Shown piece by piece: positions 1-8,061 of a stretch of DNA of 64,000 bases (its first letter is position 1; the number at the start of each line of letters is the position of its first letter). The notes beneath the pieces are model-generated. The model was given only the letters and a program-made list of their open reading frames with translations, was not told the origin of the DNA and made no database searches. This DNA is from Pantoea nemavictus (GTDB taxonomy: Bacteria; Pseudomonadota; Gammaproteobacteria; Enterobacterales; Enterobacteriaceae), in the NCBI RefSeq assembly GCF_037479095.1, contig NZ_JBBGZW010000001.1, forward strand, positions 1,364,001 to 1,428,000, written 5' to 3'. Both the position numbers and the translations under genes were made by a program.

Positions 1-3
1 TGA

Positions 4-2124
4 CGAAAACGGCACGCCGCTGGTCAGGAAAACATCTACCTCAACGCCGTCACCACCGGCAGCCGCGATGACTTCAACTTCGACGACAGCAACTGGCTGC
101 ATCAGTCCTCGTCCACCCAGCCGGGAACGGAGATTGCCGGCAAGGGTAACGTTGGCCTCGCGGCGGGCAATAACCTGCTGGCAACGGCGGCGAACGTCAG
201 CGCAGGTAACCAGCTGGCGCTGAGCGCTGGTAATGATTTGAGCATCGTCAGCAGCGAATCGCGCACGGAGATGGATGAGCACACGAAAGCCAGCGGCAGC
301 GGCGGGTTTGACGTCACGGTCGGCGGGCACACACAGCTTAACGGCGCGGTGATTGGCTCGACGGCGGAGGCTGACAAAAACCGCCTCGACACCGGCACGC
401 TGGGGTTCAGCGACATCCGCAACAGCGCGGAATATGAGGTTGAGCACCAGAGCGTAGGCGTCAGCTCCGGCGGCGGCATGACCGGCGCGGGCGGCCAGTT
501 CGCGGGCAACATGGCCAGCAGCCTGCTGGTCGGAATGAACAGCAGCGGCAGCGACAGCTCAACCACCAAATCGGCGGTAAGCGACGGCACGATTGTTATT
601 CGCGACAAGGACAACCAGAAGCAGAACGTGGACGACCTGAGCCGCGACGCCGAACACGCGAACCAGACGCTCTCCCCTATTTTCGACAAGGAGAAAGAGC
701 AGAACCGGCTCAAAGAGGCGCAGCTGATTGGCGAGATTGGCAATCAGGCGGCAGACATTGCGCGCACGCAGGGGCAGATTGTCGCGGCTAAAGCCGCAGC
801 CGACAAAATGAAGGACGTCACGCCGCAGCAGCTTCAGGCGGCGCAGGATGAGTGGAGCAAAGCCAACCCGGGCAAAACGCCAACGGCGGAGGACATCAGC
901 GGCCAGGCGTACCAGAACTTCTTTAACGAAGCCTTTACCAACAGCGGCTTTGGCACCGGCGGCAAGGTGCAGCAGGCAATCCAGGCCGCCACCGCGGCGG
1001 TTCAGGGGCTGGCGGGTGGCGACATCGGCAAAGCGCTGGCGGGCGGTTCTGCGCCCTATCTGGCAACGGTGGTTAAGAACACCGTCGGAGAAGACAATCC
1101 GGCCGCATTGATGGCCCATGCGGCCATCAATGCGGCGCTGGCGCTGGCTAAAGGGGAAAACGCGGCAGCGGGAGCGGCAGGTGCGGCGGTCGGCGAAGCG
1201 ATGGGTATGATTGCCAAATCCTACTATGACAAGCCGGTCAGCGAGCTGAGCGAAACGGAGAAGCAGACGGTGTCAGCTCTTGCTACGCTTGCTGCCGGGC
1301 TTGCGGGTGGGCTGGCAGGCGGCTCGACGGCGGATGCGGTTGCCGGGGCGCAGGCGGGTAAGACGACGGTGGAGAATAACTCACTGAGCGGAGATAAAGC
1401 CCGCGAAACGGTGAAACAGGCCGCTGAGTCACTGAAAAATCAGGTCAGGGATAAGCTGGGTCAAGGCACAACCTCCTCCATCGCTAATGGCATTATTAAC
1501 GCCCTTGCCGATACCGGCGATGCGGCATTGGGAAGTGCGGATTACGCAGCGGATGCAGCAATGGCGCTGGCAGCATGTGCTGCAGGTGACAGTTACTGCG
1601 GTACGGCTCTGAATGACCTGTCCGGGAAGAATCAGGCGGTAGCAGACAACGTTAAAGCCCTGATGAACAGTGATACCTGGTCAGCAGTAGCCGACACAAT
1701 CAAACAGGCATCAGAGGGCAATCAGGTAGCGCTGGAAGCCACGGGCGGTATGCTGGCCGGGATTATATTGCCAGGGAAGAAAATACCGGATGCAGCAAAT
1801 CGAATTGAAACGATACTTAAAACTGAGAAAAACTGGGAAAGTGCACGAAATAAAGCATTGAATATTGTAGGTAGTTTGGGGGTTGACTCTAAACCTGTTA
1901 TTGGTCGGTTAGAAGTGAGTGCAGGTAACGGGAAAGTTATTGGACGCCAGTCAGGTGATGGTAAAGTTGGCTGGCGTGTCGATTATGATCCTGAAAAGGG
2001 AACGCATATTAATATATGGGATTATTCTCAAGGAAAGGGCCCGGGAAAAGCAGTGAAGCAGGTCATACCTTTTGAAGGAAATGAAAAATCATTTGAAACC
2101 ATATTAAAACAGTTAAACAGGTAG
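4..2124 (+). CDS. cdiA: CdiA-type contact-dependent inhibition toxin, 3' part (5' end outside or frameshifted)
   Basis: This is the C-terminal part of a large two-partner-secretion exoprotein of the CdiA/filamentous haemagglutinin type. The frame is open from base 4, just after an in-frame TGA at 1-3, so no real start is visible. The first 80 codons show haemagglutinin-repeat style sequence (AGNNLLATAANVSAGNQL). An Ala/Gly-rich pretoxin region follows and ends in the VENN motif encoded at 1369-1380, the usual border of the variable CdiA-CT. The last ~75 residues form a separate domain with the pattern VDYDPEKGTHINIWD and a basic tail; this is probably the toxin, but I cannot assign an activity. 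GC content falls after about 1780, typical of exchangeable toxin tips. The immunity gene starts 4 bases after the stop. Bases 2-28 read naturally in another frame (DENGTPLV), so a frameshift near base 30 is possible. Confidence 0.8.
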   Translation, partial: RKRHAAGQENIYLNAVTTGSRDDFNFDDSNWLHQSSSTQPGTEIAGKGNVGLAAGNNLLATAANVSAGNQLALSAGNDLSIVSSESRTEMDEHTKASGSGGFDVTVGGHTQLNGAVIGSTAEADKNRLDTGTLGFSDIRNSAEYEVEHQSVGVSSGGGMTGAGGQFAGNMASSLLVGMNSSGSDSSTTKSAVSDGTIVIRDKDNQKQNVDDLSRDAEHANQTLSPIFDKEKEQNRLKEAQLIGEIGNQAADIARTQGQIVAAKAAADKMKDVTPQQLQAAQDEWSKANPGKTPTAEDISGQAYQNFFNEAFTNSGFGTGGKVQQAIQAATAAVQGLAGGDIGKALAGGSAPYLATVVKNTVGEDNPAALMAHAAINAALALAKGENAAAGAAGAAVGEAMGMIAKSYYDKPVSELSETEKQTVSALATLAAGLAGGLAGGSTADAVAGAQAGKTTVENNSLSGDKARETVKQAAESLKNQVRDKLGQGTTSSIANGIINALADTGDAALGSADYAADAAMALAACAAGDSYCGTALNDLSGKNQAVADNVKALMNSDTWSAVADTIKQASEGNQVALEATGGMLAGIILPGKKIPDAANRIETILKTEKNWESARNKALNIVGSLGVDSKPVIGRLEVSAGNGKVIGRQSGDGKVGWRVDYDPEKGTHINIWDYSQGKGPGKAVKQVIPFEGNEKSFETILKQLNR
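987..1380 (+). repeat. Direct repeat copy 1 (CdiA pretoxin region)
   Basis: This segment, encoding the Ala/Gly-rich pretoxin region up to VENN, recurs almost unchanged at 2881-3277. The copies differ by one codon (NPAALMA here, NPATNLMA in copy 2) and a few substitutions. Such repeats upstream of different toxin tips allow homologous recombination to swap the toxin. Confidence 0.9.
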
Positions 2125-2128
2125 AAAT

Positions 2129-2500
2129 ATGAGTTTATTTAATGAGTGTAAAGAAGCTCTTAGCGATGATTTTAACGTGCTCGAAGGTCAGTCTGAAAAG
2201 GAAATCATCAATATTTTGTATCAGTTCCCACTATCTAATGGAAACATACTATGGGAAGAACTTGAATATGCAGATTTTGAAGATATAAATGCATTTATTG
2301 CAGCCAGTCAGAAAAATGAGTGTGTGTACATTTTTGCAGATGATATTGATGTGCCTGTTTTCAAAACTAATTTATTCTTGGTTGCTCAGAATATTTATGA
2401 TGTTACTGCATTATCACCTAGACTGTTTATTTTTAACGATAAATTCATATTACAACCATTATTCCCAACTGAAATAATCCGGGTAGGGATAAAGAAATAA
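2129..2500 (+). CDS. cdiI: Probable CdiI immunity protein
   Basis: A 123-residue acidic, cytoplasmic-looking protein with no signal peptide or membrane segment. It starts 4 bases downstream of the toxin stop codon and is clearly AT-richer than the upstream cdiA body, as expected for a cognate immunity gene exchanged together with its toxin tip. I recognise no family; the assignment rests on position, size and composition. Confidence 0.7.
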   Translation: MSLFNECKEALSDDFNVLEGQSEKEIINILYQFPLSNGNILWEELEYADFEDINAFIAASQKNECVYIFADDIDVPVFKTNLFLVAQNIYDVTALSPRLFIFNDKFILQPLFPTEIIRVGIKK

Positions 2501-2619
2501 AAATGTTAAGTAAATCCTAGCCTTTATCAGCTGGGATTTCTTTGCCAGCTGTCCGATCCGTTGGTCGCTCGTTTCTTTATCTTTGCCATGATCTGAATAA
2601 CCTCCAGCCTCTCGTACGG

Positions 2620-4033
2620 CAGCCAGCAGTCGAAGTCTGAAACTAACCTGACGCAGCAAACCCATCAGGGCAGCACCCTCACCGCCGGCAATAACCTGAA
2701 CGTCATCGCCAGTGCGGGCAACATCAGCGTGCAGGGCAGCCAGCTGCAGGCGGGCAAGGATGTATTGCTGAACGCCAGCCGCGACATCAGCCTCACCTCC
2801 AGCCAGGAAACCGAGCGCTCGCGCGGCACTAACTCGTCGAGCGGCGGCTCGCTGGGCGTGGGCTTTGGCACCAGTTCAGACGCCACCGCGGCGGTTCAGG
2901 GGCTGGCGGGTGGCGACATCGGCAAAGCGCTGGCGGGCGGTTCTGCGCCCTATCTGGCAACGGTGGTTGAGAACACCGTCGGAGAAGACAATCCGGCCAC
3001 TAACCTGATGGCCCATGCGGCCATCAATGCGGCGCTGGCGCTGGCTAAGGGGGAAAACGCAGCAGCGGGAGCGGCAGGTGCGGCGGTCGGCGAAGCGATG
3101 GGTATGATTGCCAAATCCTACTATGACAAGCCGGTCAGCGAGCTGAGCGAAACGGAGAAGCAGACGGTGTCAGCTCTTGCTACGCTTGCTGCCGGGCTTG
3201 CGGGTAGGCTGGCAGGCGGCTCGACGGCGGATGCGGTTGCCGGGGCGCAGGCGGGTAAGACCACGGTTGAGAATAATGCGCTGAGTGCCAGCCAGGCTCT
3301 AACCTTTGATAAGGAGTTGTCAGATTGCCAGAGATCCGGTGGTGACTGTCAGGGCGTTATTGATAAGTGGAAGCAGGTCAGCGACAAGCAGAGCACCGAA
3401 ATCGACCAGAAGCTGAAGGATAATCCTCTGGAAGCCGTGGTGGTTGATAAAGAACTGGCCCAGGGCGGCATTGATATGACAGAGCGGCCCGGTTGGATAG
3501 GTAACCTTCCCGGTGTGGATGTGATGACCAGTGAGGAGGCTAAAGCTTACGTTCAGCAGTGGAACGGCCAGGATCTTGCGAATATTGATGTAAATAGCCC
3601 TGGCTGGACGAGTTTTGCGGCGTTTGCATCAGATCCTGAGAACCAGGCCGCAGTGGCATCACTGGGAATACTGGGCAAAGACCTTCTTAAGCTTGCTAAG
3701 GCAACCGTTTCGAATATAGTTCAAAGCGGTGTATCAACGGGCATAAAGAGTATGCAAACCGGACTGAGAAACCCTCAGCAAGTAGATCAGATAAAAAATG
3801 ATATGACATCAGGAAATTATAGATTTAATGCTCCTGAAGGCCATATCGATGGATATATAGATAGTAAGGGAAATTATTATATATCTGAAGGTAACCATCG
3901 AATGGTAGCTGCTCAAGAAATATATAAAAAACAGGAGATAAATCTTACATAGATAAATTACTGCAAAACGGCTCATGGAACCAGAAAAAGAATGCTCCAG
4001 TAGGGGGCTAAACCTATGCCGACAAGGAAGTGA
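2620..4033 (+). pseudogene. Displaced orphan CdiA-CT module, frameshifted in the toxin tip
   Basis: The module begins in mid-protein (SKSETNLTQQTHQGSTLTAG, from about 2633), so it has no start of its own in the usual sense. A short haemagglutinin-repeat piece is fused directly to the pretoxin repeat (2881-3277, ending in VENN at 3266-3277). A different tip follows, whose last part reads HIDGYIDSKGNYYISEGNHRM, a ParB/sulfiredoxin-like pattern. The open frame stops at 3952. The natural continuation (IDKLLQNGSWNQKKNAPVG) lies in another frame from about 3951, and the expected end (KPMPTRK, stop at 4031-4033) in yet another, so the tip carries at least two indels. I infer a decayed silent toxin reservoir. 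An ATG at 2729 could give a 407-residue truncated product. Confidence 0.75.
2881..3277 (+). repeat. Direct repeat copy 2 (CdiA pretoxin region)
   Basis: Near-identical to 987-1380, one codon longer. It provides the homology by which the orphan tip could replace the active one. The sequence diverges sharply just after the VENN codons in both copies. Confidence 0.9.
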
Positions 4034-4040
4034 TGATCTT

Positions 4041-4385
4041 ATGGAGAATATTATCAATATGAAAAAGAATGAGATATATGTAAAAATGCTATCCCTTTCC
4101 CTGCCTTACATCAGAAATGTCCAGTCATTGGGTAAGAAAGACAAAGGGCAAGATACATCATGCTATTTTGAAGCTGAATTGGTGCATAACCTGATGCATA
4201 CCCTGCTTATCACAGATTTTGTTGAGCATGATTTATGGTTTTTAAATAACCAAGCTAAATATTACTTTGATAAATGTAGCGAAGATATATCACCCAATTA
4301 TAATCAGCATATAGAATATATTAAATCATTATTTAAAATGGTACCTGATAATTTAAGAACAAATCTGTTATGGCAAGGACCTTGA
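4041..4385 (+). CDS. Probable orphan CdiI immunity protein
   Basis: A 114-residue protein that begins MENIINMKKNEIYVKM. I chose ATG 4041 because AAGGAAG lies a suitable distance upstream and the start falls just after the end of the toxin remnant; an in-frame ATG at 3975 lies inside the toxin tip. The protein is AT-rich, soluble and alpha-helical in appearance (LPYIRNVQSLGKKDKGQDTS). Unlike its toxin it appears intact, which fits retention of immunity to a toxin still made by siblings. No family is recognised. Confidence 0.6.
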   Translation: MENIINMKKNEIYVKMLSLSLPYIRNVQSLGKKDKGQDTSCYFEAELVHNLMHTLLITDFVEHDLWFLNNQAKYYFDKCSEDISPNYNQHIEYIKSLFKMVPDNLRTNLLWQGP

Positions 4386-4453
4386 TAAGTATCCCGAAAA
4401 TATGAGCTGGAATTTTTATCAGTCAGTTATGACTCAAGGATAATCCACTAACT

Positions 4454-4635
4454 AAGAAGAATAGTGGTCGTGATGTGTATCGTGGACAGGACGAAAACCT
4501 TTATGCTCTCGATACGCAACATGGCCGATTTGAAGTTGTCAATCCAAAGGCAAACATTGAGGTAAAGCTGATTTTTCTATGGAAGTAAGAAAACCTGCCG
4601 ATCCATCTGGCGGACATAACCTGAAGGTTAAATGA
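4454..4635 (+). pseudogene. Remnant of a third CdiA-type toxin tip
   Basis: Translation gives KKNSGRDVYRGQDENLYALD and then FEVVNPK, and after a frame change near 4550-4580 MEVRKPADPSGGHNLKVK with a stop at 4633-4635. The sequence has the look of the C-terminal end of a polymorphic toxin. It has no start, no pretoxin region and at least one frameshift, so it is a dead fragment. The enzymatic class is unknown to me. Confidence 0.55.
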
Positions 4636-4754
4636 TGGAATATATCAAACCACTAAATTATTAAGAGAAGTCTATCCGGCGAGGAAGTGTTTTTAGATTT
4701 CCTGCGGTGTGGCCATATGAAGATAATGTAGACTTTATGGTGAGTAAGAAATAA
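4632..4754 (+). pseudogene. Remnant of the immunity gene for the third toxin tip
   Basis: ATG 4632 overlaps the end of the toxin remnant and gives MMEYIKPLNY before a stop. A continuation in another frame (SVFRFPAVWPYEDNVDFMVS) runs to a stop at 4752-4754. The tight spacing matches toxin-immunity order, but the gene is broken. Weak call, based on position only. Confidence 0.35.
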
Positions 4755-5125
4755 TAGAATAAAAAAATACGCTGAGCGATTACTGCTATAACTTTCTTGA
4801 TTTTCATTCTTTTAATTATTATCCGGTTAATTATGACTTACAGAATGATTTAATGAAACCTCCGATCTTAGCAACAAATATACTTGGGGCGTTTACAGCA
4901 TCAACAACAAGACATATCTGTATATTTCAACCACACCAAAAAAAATAAGACAATACTTAAATAGAACAAGTAATAAATGCACTTAACCCTAACTAACCAA
5001 GAGAAGAAAAGCAGACAGGCATCTCAAAATTTCACGATATTTATTGAATTCACCTTGTCATCAACTGTAGTTTTAATATTCACAGAAAGCGCAACTGTGA
5101 GTAACTTGTTAATTAAGGATGATTT
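4755..5125. other. AT-rich stretch without an intact gene
   Basis: No intact reading frame was found. One fragment (TWGVYSINNKTYLYISTTPK, about 4874-4940) looks like a broken C-terminus of an unidentified protein. The last ~100 bases presumably hold the promoter of the following outer-membrane protein gene; I see no certain boxes. Confidence 0.4.
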
Positions 5126-5701
5126 ATGAAGTACACCATAGTATCTCTGGCTTTTTTAGCTGCAATGACTACCTCAGCTGTTGTTAAAGCAGATAATCAC
5201 ACCATCACCCTGGGTTATGCACAAAGTAAGGTGAAGGATTTCAAAGACATTCACGGTGTGAATGCGAAATATCGTTATGAATGGAATTCGCCGCTGAGTA
5301 TTATCACTTCATTTACCTATATGAAGGGTAGTGATGACAGCAGCTATTTAGCAGCTAAAGACATTATCGATCGTCATGCAGATGCAAAATATTACTCTCT
5401 GGCAGTAGGCCCGGCTTACAGAATTAACAGTATAATTAGTGTTTATGGCCTGGTTGGATTTAACCATAGCAAAGTTAATTATAATTATGACTGGAAAAAC
5501 TATGGTGGAGGGAGTTATACCGACTTGGGAAATATCAGTGCTAGCGGTAAATCTACCAACTTCATGTACGGTGCTGGTGTGCAAATTAATCCATGGAATA
5601 GTCTGACAATAGATATTGGATATGAAGGCTCTAAAGCCAGCTACGAAAATAAGGATTATGCAATTAATGGATTCAATATTGGTGTGGGATATCGATTTTA
5701 A
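5126..5701 (+). CDS. Ail/Lom/OmpX-family outer-membrane beta-barrel protein
   Basis: A 191-residue precursor with a Sec signal peptide (about residues 1-22, cleavage after VVKA). The mature part alternates aromatic and polar residues in eight amphipathic strands and ends in GVGYRF, with the terminal Phe typical of outer-membrane barrels. Strand patterns such as HTITLGYAQSKV at the N-terminus and LTIDIGYEGSKA near the end match the Ail/OmpX/PagC family, whose members act in adhesion, serum resistance or phage binding; the role here is open. GGATG lies a few bases before ATG 5126. The gene is AT-richer than the chromosome core and stands alone in the accessory region. Confidence 0.85.
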   Translation: MKYTIVSLAFLAAMTTSAVVKADNHTITLGYAQSKVKDFKDIHGVNAKYRYEWNSPLSIITSFTYMKGSDDSSYLAAKDIIDRHADAKYYSLAVGPAYRINSIISVYGLVGFNHSKVNYNYDWKNYGGGSYTDLGNISASGKSTNFMYGAGVQINPWNSLTIDIGYEGSKASYENKDYAINGFNIGVGYRF

Positions 5702-5735
5702 GTCGATTGAACAAAGCGCTATTTATTGAATAATA

Positions 5736-5772
5736 GCGGATAGAATCCGGCTTGATACCGGGTTCTATCCGC
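5736..5772. terminator. Large hairpin after the Ail-like gene
   Basis: A 15-base arm (GCGGATAGAATCCGG) pairs with its near-complement after a 7-base loop. It starts 35 bases after the stop at 5701. There is no long T-run, so termination is likely but not certain. Confidence 0.5.
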
Positions 5773-5903
5773 TCACACGGTTTCAGGATCAAAAAAGATT
5801 ACAATGTCAACAGATTCCAATTTACCAAGGTTAAGCGGCTGACCTTTAAATCGTTGCTGAATACAACCCTTCTTAGCCCACTTCTACTGGCAAAAAAAAT
5901 TAT

Positions 5904-6130
5904 TCAAACGTGAGTCAGAACAATCTTTCCCTGGATATTTCCCCAGCCAGCGCGCTCATGTGCGGCGTAAACTTCTGCCAGCGGATAGATGCTTTCAACA
6001 ACTACACTAATTATGCCCTTCTAAAGTAATTTCTCTGCTTCCGCCAGCTGTCTGCCGCTGGAGCGCACCTGTGTTGTGTAGCCAATTCTCTGGCACCAAT
6101 AAGTATCTGCCAAATGATTGGTTCTGCCGG
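5904..6130 (-). pseudogene. C-terminal remnant of a zinc-type alcohol dehydrogenase / quinone oxidoreductase
   Basis: Read on the minus strand, about 5990 down to 5904 encodes ESIYPLAEVYAAHERAGWGN followed by IQGKIVLTHV and a stop at 5904-5906. This is the usual C-terminal end of medium-chain dehydrogenases (YPL-EV-AAHE...GKIVL). Upstream on the same strand, in a shifted frame, ILIGARELATQ looks like the preceding segment. The N-terminal two thirds are missing. I infer a decayed gene left over at the island. Confidence 0.55.
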
Positions 6131-6397
6131 TTTTCCCAGAATGCATTCATTTATACTGAAACCATTCCAGTTGAATTTCATTCTCACTTTAGACGTGCTG
6201 CGCAATTACCACAGGCTTCACTAATCAGTGAACAAGTTACATATATAGCTATTAAAAGTTTGGATTTTGTCCGCAACTCAAAAAAACATTACTTCCCAAC
6301 GTTAGTTAAACCCATAAGAAACGCTAATAATTAGTTTCTCTAAATCCTATTCGCTGTTACTATCACACACAGTTATTACATGGATATCGAAGGAACG
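6131..6397. other. No intact gene seen
   Basis: AT-rich spacer between the dehydrogenase remnant and the type VI effector gene. An open frame of 87 codons (6071-6334) has no convincing start signal or family features and I do not call it. The promoter of the effector gene should lie near the 3' end. Confidence 0.4.
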
Positions 6398-6919
6398 ATG
6401 GCACTAAATGGAACACTGATTCTGAACGGCGCGGATTATGTACCGTTCAACATTTATGGCGTGGGCGTTTTTATGGCGTTCTCAGGAAAAGGCGTTTATA
6501 TGAATAATGCCGCATGTGGCGCAATTCCCAATGAAGGGCCCATACCACCGGGTAAATACTGGATTGTCGAGCGCGGCGGAGGCGGGATTTTATCGTGGTT
6601 AAAAGCACAGTCTCAGGATCTTTATAACCGCATTTATAACGGTGCTGAGTTTGGTCGTGATGAGTGGTTTGCTTTGTTTAGGGATGACTGGACTATTGAT
6701 GATGATTCCTGGATTGAGGGAGTCAAACGCGGATTGTTCAGGCTTCATCCAGGCCGCGTATCAGAGGGATGCATTACTTTGGTTCATAACTCAGATTACG
6801 CACTGATTCGCGACGCATTAATGCAGACTTCACCTATGCAGGTTCCCTGTATGAAATCCCTGATGGCACGTGGATGGATTGAGGTAATTGCCAGTGGCAA
6901 TAACAACATTTGTCCGTAG
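6398..6919 (+). CDS. Tlde1-like (DUF2778) type VI effector, L,D-transpeptidase-type peptidoglycan hydrolase
   Basis: A 173-residue protein; I chose ATG 6398 because GAAGGA lies four bases upstream, rather than the in-frame ATG at 6380. The catalytic signature HPGRVSEGC (His117 and Cys125 from this start) matches the Tlde1 family, effectors related to L,D-transpeptidases that damage the peptide stem of peptidoglycan in the periplasm of competitors. The segment GPIPPGKYWIVERG is also typical. No signal peptide is seen, as expected for delivery inside or on Hcp. The next gene overlaps its end and the hcp gene follows, so it is probably an Hcp-associated cargo effector. Confidence 0.85.
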   Translation: MALNGTLILNGADYVPFNIYGVGVFMAFSGKGVYMNNAACGAIPNEGPIPPGKYWIVERGGGGILSWLKAQSQDLYNRIYNGAEFGRDEWFALFRDDWTIDDDSWIEGVKRGLFRLHPGRVSEGCITLVHNSDYALIRDALMQTSPMQVPCMKSLMARGWIEVIASGNNNICP

Positions 6920-7166
6920 GACATCAAAAGTTATTTTCTATTTCGCTATTTCACTGATTACCGGGCGAATAATAGGCAACCCTGAAATATGGTTGGATCA
7001 TAACTTAGCTACTCGCATCGCTAAATTTATTTATGGTGATGGCGAAATAGGAGCGGATAACTTCTACGACCTTTATTTTTATATATCCGTAATTTGTGTC
7101 TTGTCTATAACTACTGTTATTTACATCTCAACAATGAAGTTATTACAAAAAATAAGGAGCAATTAA
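6888..7166 (+). CDS. Probable membrane immunity protein for the Tlde1-like effector
   Basis: A 92-residue protein overlapping the effector gene by 32 bases; it starts at TTG 6888 with GAGG just upstream. It has two hydrophobic segments (about residues 14-30 and 63-84) with a loop between them that would face the periplasm, where the effector acts. Known Tlde1 immunity proteins also guard the periplasm. The overlap implies translational coupling so that the toxin is never made alone. Assignment by position and topology; the sequence itself is not recognised. Confidence 0.6.
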   Translation: MPVAITTFVRRTSKVIFYFAISLITGRIIGNPEIWLDHNLATRIAKFIYGDGEIGADNFYDLYFYISVICVLSITTVIYISTMKLLQKIRSN

Positions 7167-7658
7167 ATGCCAATCCCTCCGTACATGTGGCTCAAAGACG
7201 ATGGCGGTGTAGACATCAGAGGCTCTGTCGATGTTCATGAGCGCGAAGGTAGTATTGAGATCATCGGCTTAAGTCACGGCATCAACCTCCCGGTAGATAC
7301 TGCCAACGGCAAAATCACGGGTACTCGCCAACATTCATCAATGCGTATTGAAAAGGAAGTGGATAGCTCAACGCCCTATCTTTATAAAGCCGCTGCTACC
7401 GGGCAGACATTAAAGAGCGCCGAGATCCGCTTTTACAATATTAGCGATGCTGGGCAAGAGGTTTGCTACTACACGGTGCTACTGGAAAACGTGAAGATTA
7501 CTGGCGTTCACTGCGGTGTTCCCAATGTGAAACTATCGGGCAACGATAAAATGAATCACTCAGAAAGCGTTAGCATGCAGTATGAAAAAATCACCTGGCG
7601 CATCGTTGTTGGCAACATCCAGTACACGAATGCATGGAACGAACGTCCTACTGCTTAA
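7167..7658 (+). CDS. hcp: Hcp-family type VI secretion tube protein (orphan)
   Basis: A 163-residue protein starting MPIPPYMWLKDDGGVDIRGS, the standard start of the enterobacterial Hcp family. It ends in EKITWRIVVGNIQYTNAWNE, also typical. Hcp hexamers stack into the tube expelled by the type VI machine and can carry small effectors in their lumen. AAGGAGC precedes ATG 7167, and the gene follows the immunity gene directly (stop 7164-7166), giving an effector-immunity-hcp operon. No other type VI structural gene is present, so a main cluster elsewhere must supply the machine. Two cysteines in the middle (GQEVCYYT, GVHCGVP) are unusual. Confidence 0.92.
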   Translation: MPIPPYMWLKDDGGVDIRGSVDVHEREGSIEIIGLSHGINLPVDTANGKITGTRQHSSMRIEKEVDSSTPYLYKAAATGQTLKSAEIRFYNISDAGQEVCYYTVLLENVKITGVHCGVPNVKLSGNDKMNHSESVSMQYEKITWRIVVGNIQYTNAWNERPTA

Positions 7659-7756
7659 CAGAACGCGAGTTACCTCTGGCGATACAGATGCTCAATTTCC
7701 GCTTTGAGTCGCAATCGTCGAGCGTTTGTTTGAAGAGTGATGAATCGCAGAAAAGC

Positions 7757-7782
7757 AAAAACCCAGCCATAAGCTGGGTTTT
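7757..7782. terminator. Bidirectional rho-independent terminator
   Basis: AAAACCCAGC, a 5-base loop and GCTGGGTTTT form a perfect stem with A and T runs at both ends. It lies between hcp (+) and tRNA-Phe (-) and can serve both. Confidence 0.85.
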
Positions 7783-7790
7783 CTAAATGT

Positions 7791-7866
7791 TGGTGCCCGG
7801 ACGCGGAATCGAACCACGGACACGGGGATTTTCAATCCCCTGCTCTACCGACTGAGCTATCCGGGC
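7791..7866 (-). tRNA. pheV: tRNA-Phe (anticodon GAA)
   Basis: A 76-base gene on the minus strand with encoded 3' CCA (complement of TGG at 7791-7793). The acceptor arms GCCCGGA/TCCGGGC pair, the anticodon loop reads TTGAAAA with anticodon GAA, and the T-arm contains GGTTCGATTCC. The sequence is nearly that of E. coli tRNA-Phe. Its 3' end faces the toxin/type VI region, the orientation in which integrating elements usually insert at tRNA genes. Confidence 0.97.
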
Positions 7867-8061
7867 AACGGGGCGCATTAAACCTTACTGGCGCGGCACC
7901 GTCAAACGCTTTTCGGCAAAAATTGACTGACTGATGCCTTTTAAAGCAACCGCCAGACCAACCGGTAAAAAATCATTCTACCTATCGCAGTTATCGATGA
8001 ATTTTTAATCGCTTGTGCCGATAACCGTGCTGACATCTCATACCAATAATTAAGGTGCACC

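Noticed and set aside
2459..2665. Minus-strand open frame of 68 codons between the two CDI modules
   Set aside because: Overlaps the immunity gene 3' end and the start of the displaced cdiA fragment; no start signal, no motif.
6071..6334. Possible small gene of 87 codons
   Set aside because: It covers the remnant of a minus-strand dehydrogenase, has no good ribosome site and no family features.
7791..7866. Attachment-site duplication of the tRNA-Phe 3' end
   Set aside because: I found no second copy of the tRNA 3' end in the left 7.8 kb and no integrase gene; the island idea rests on context only.
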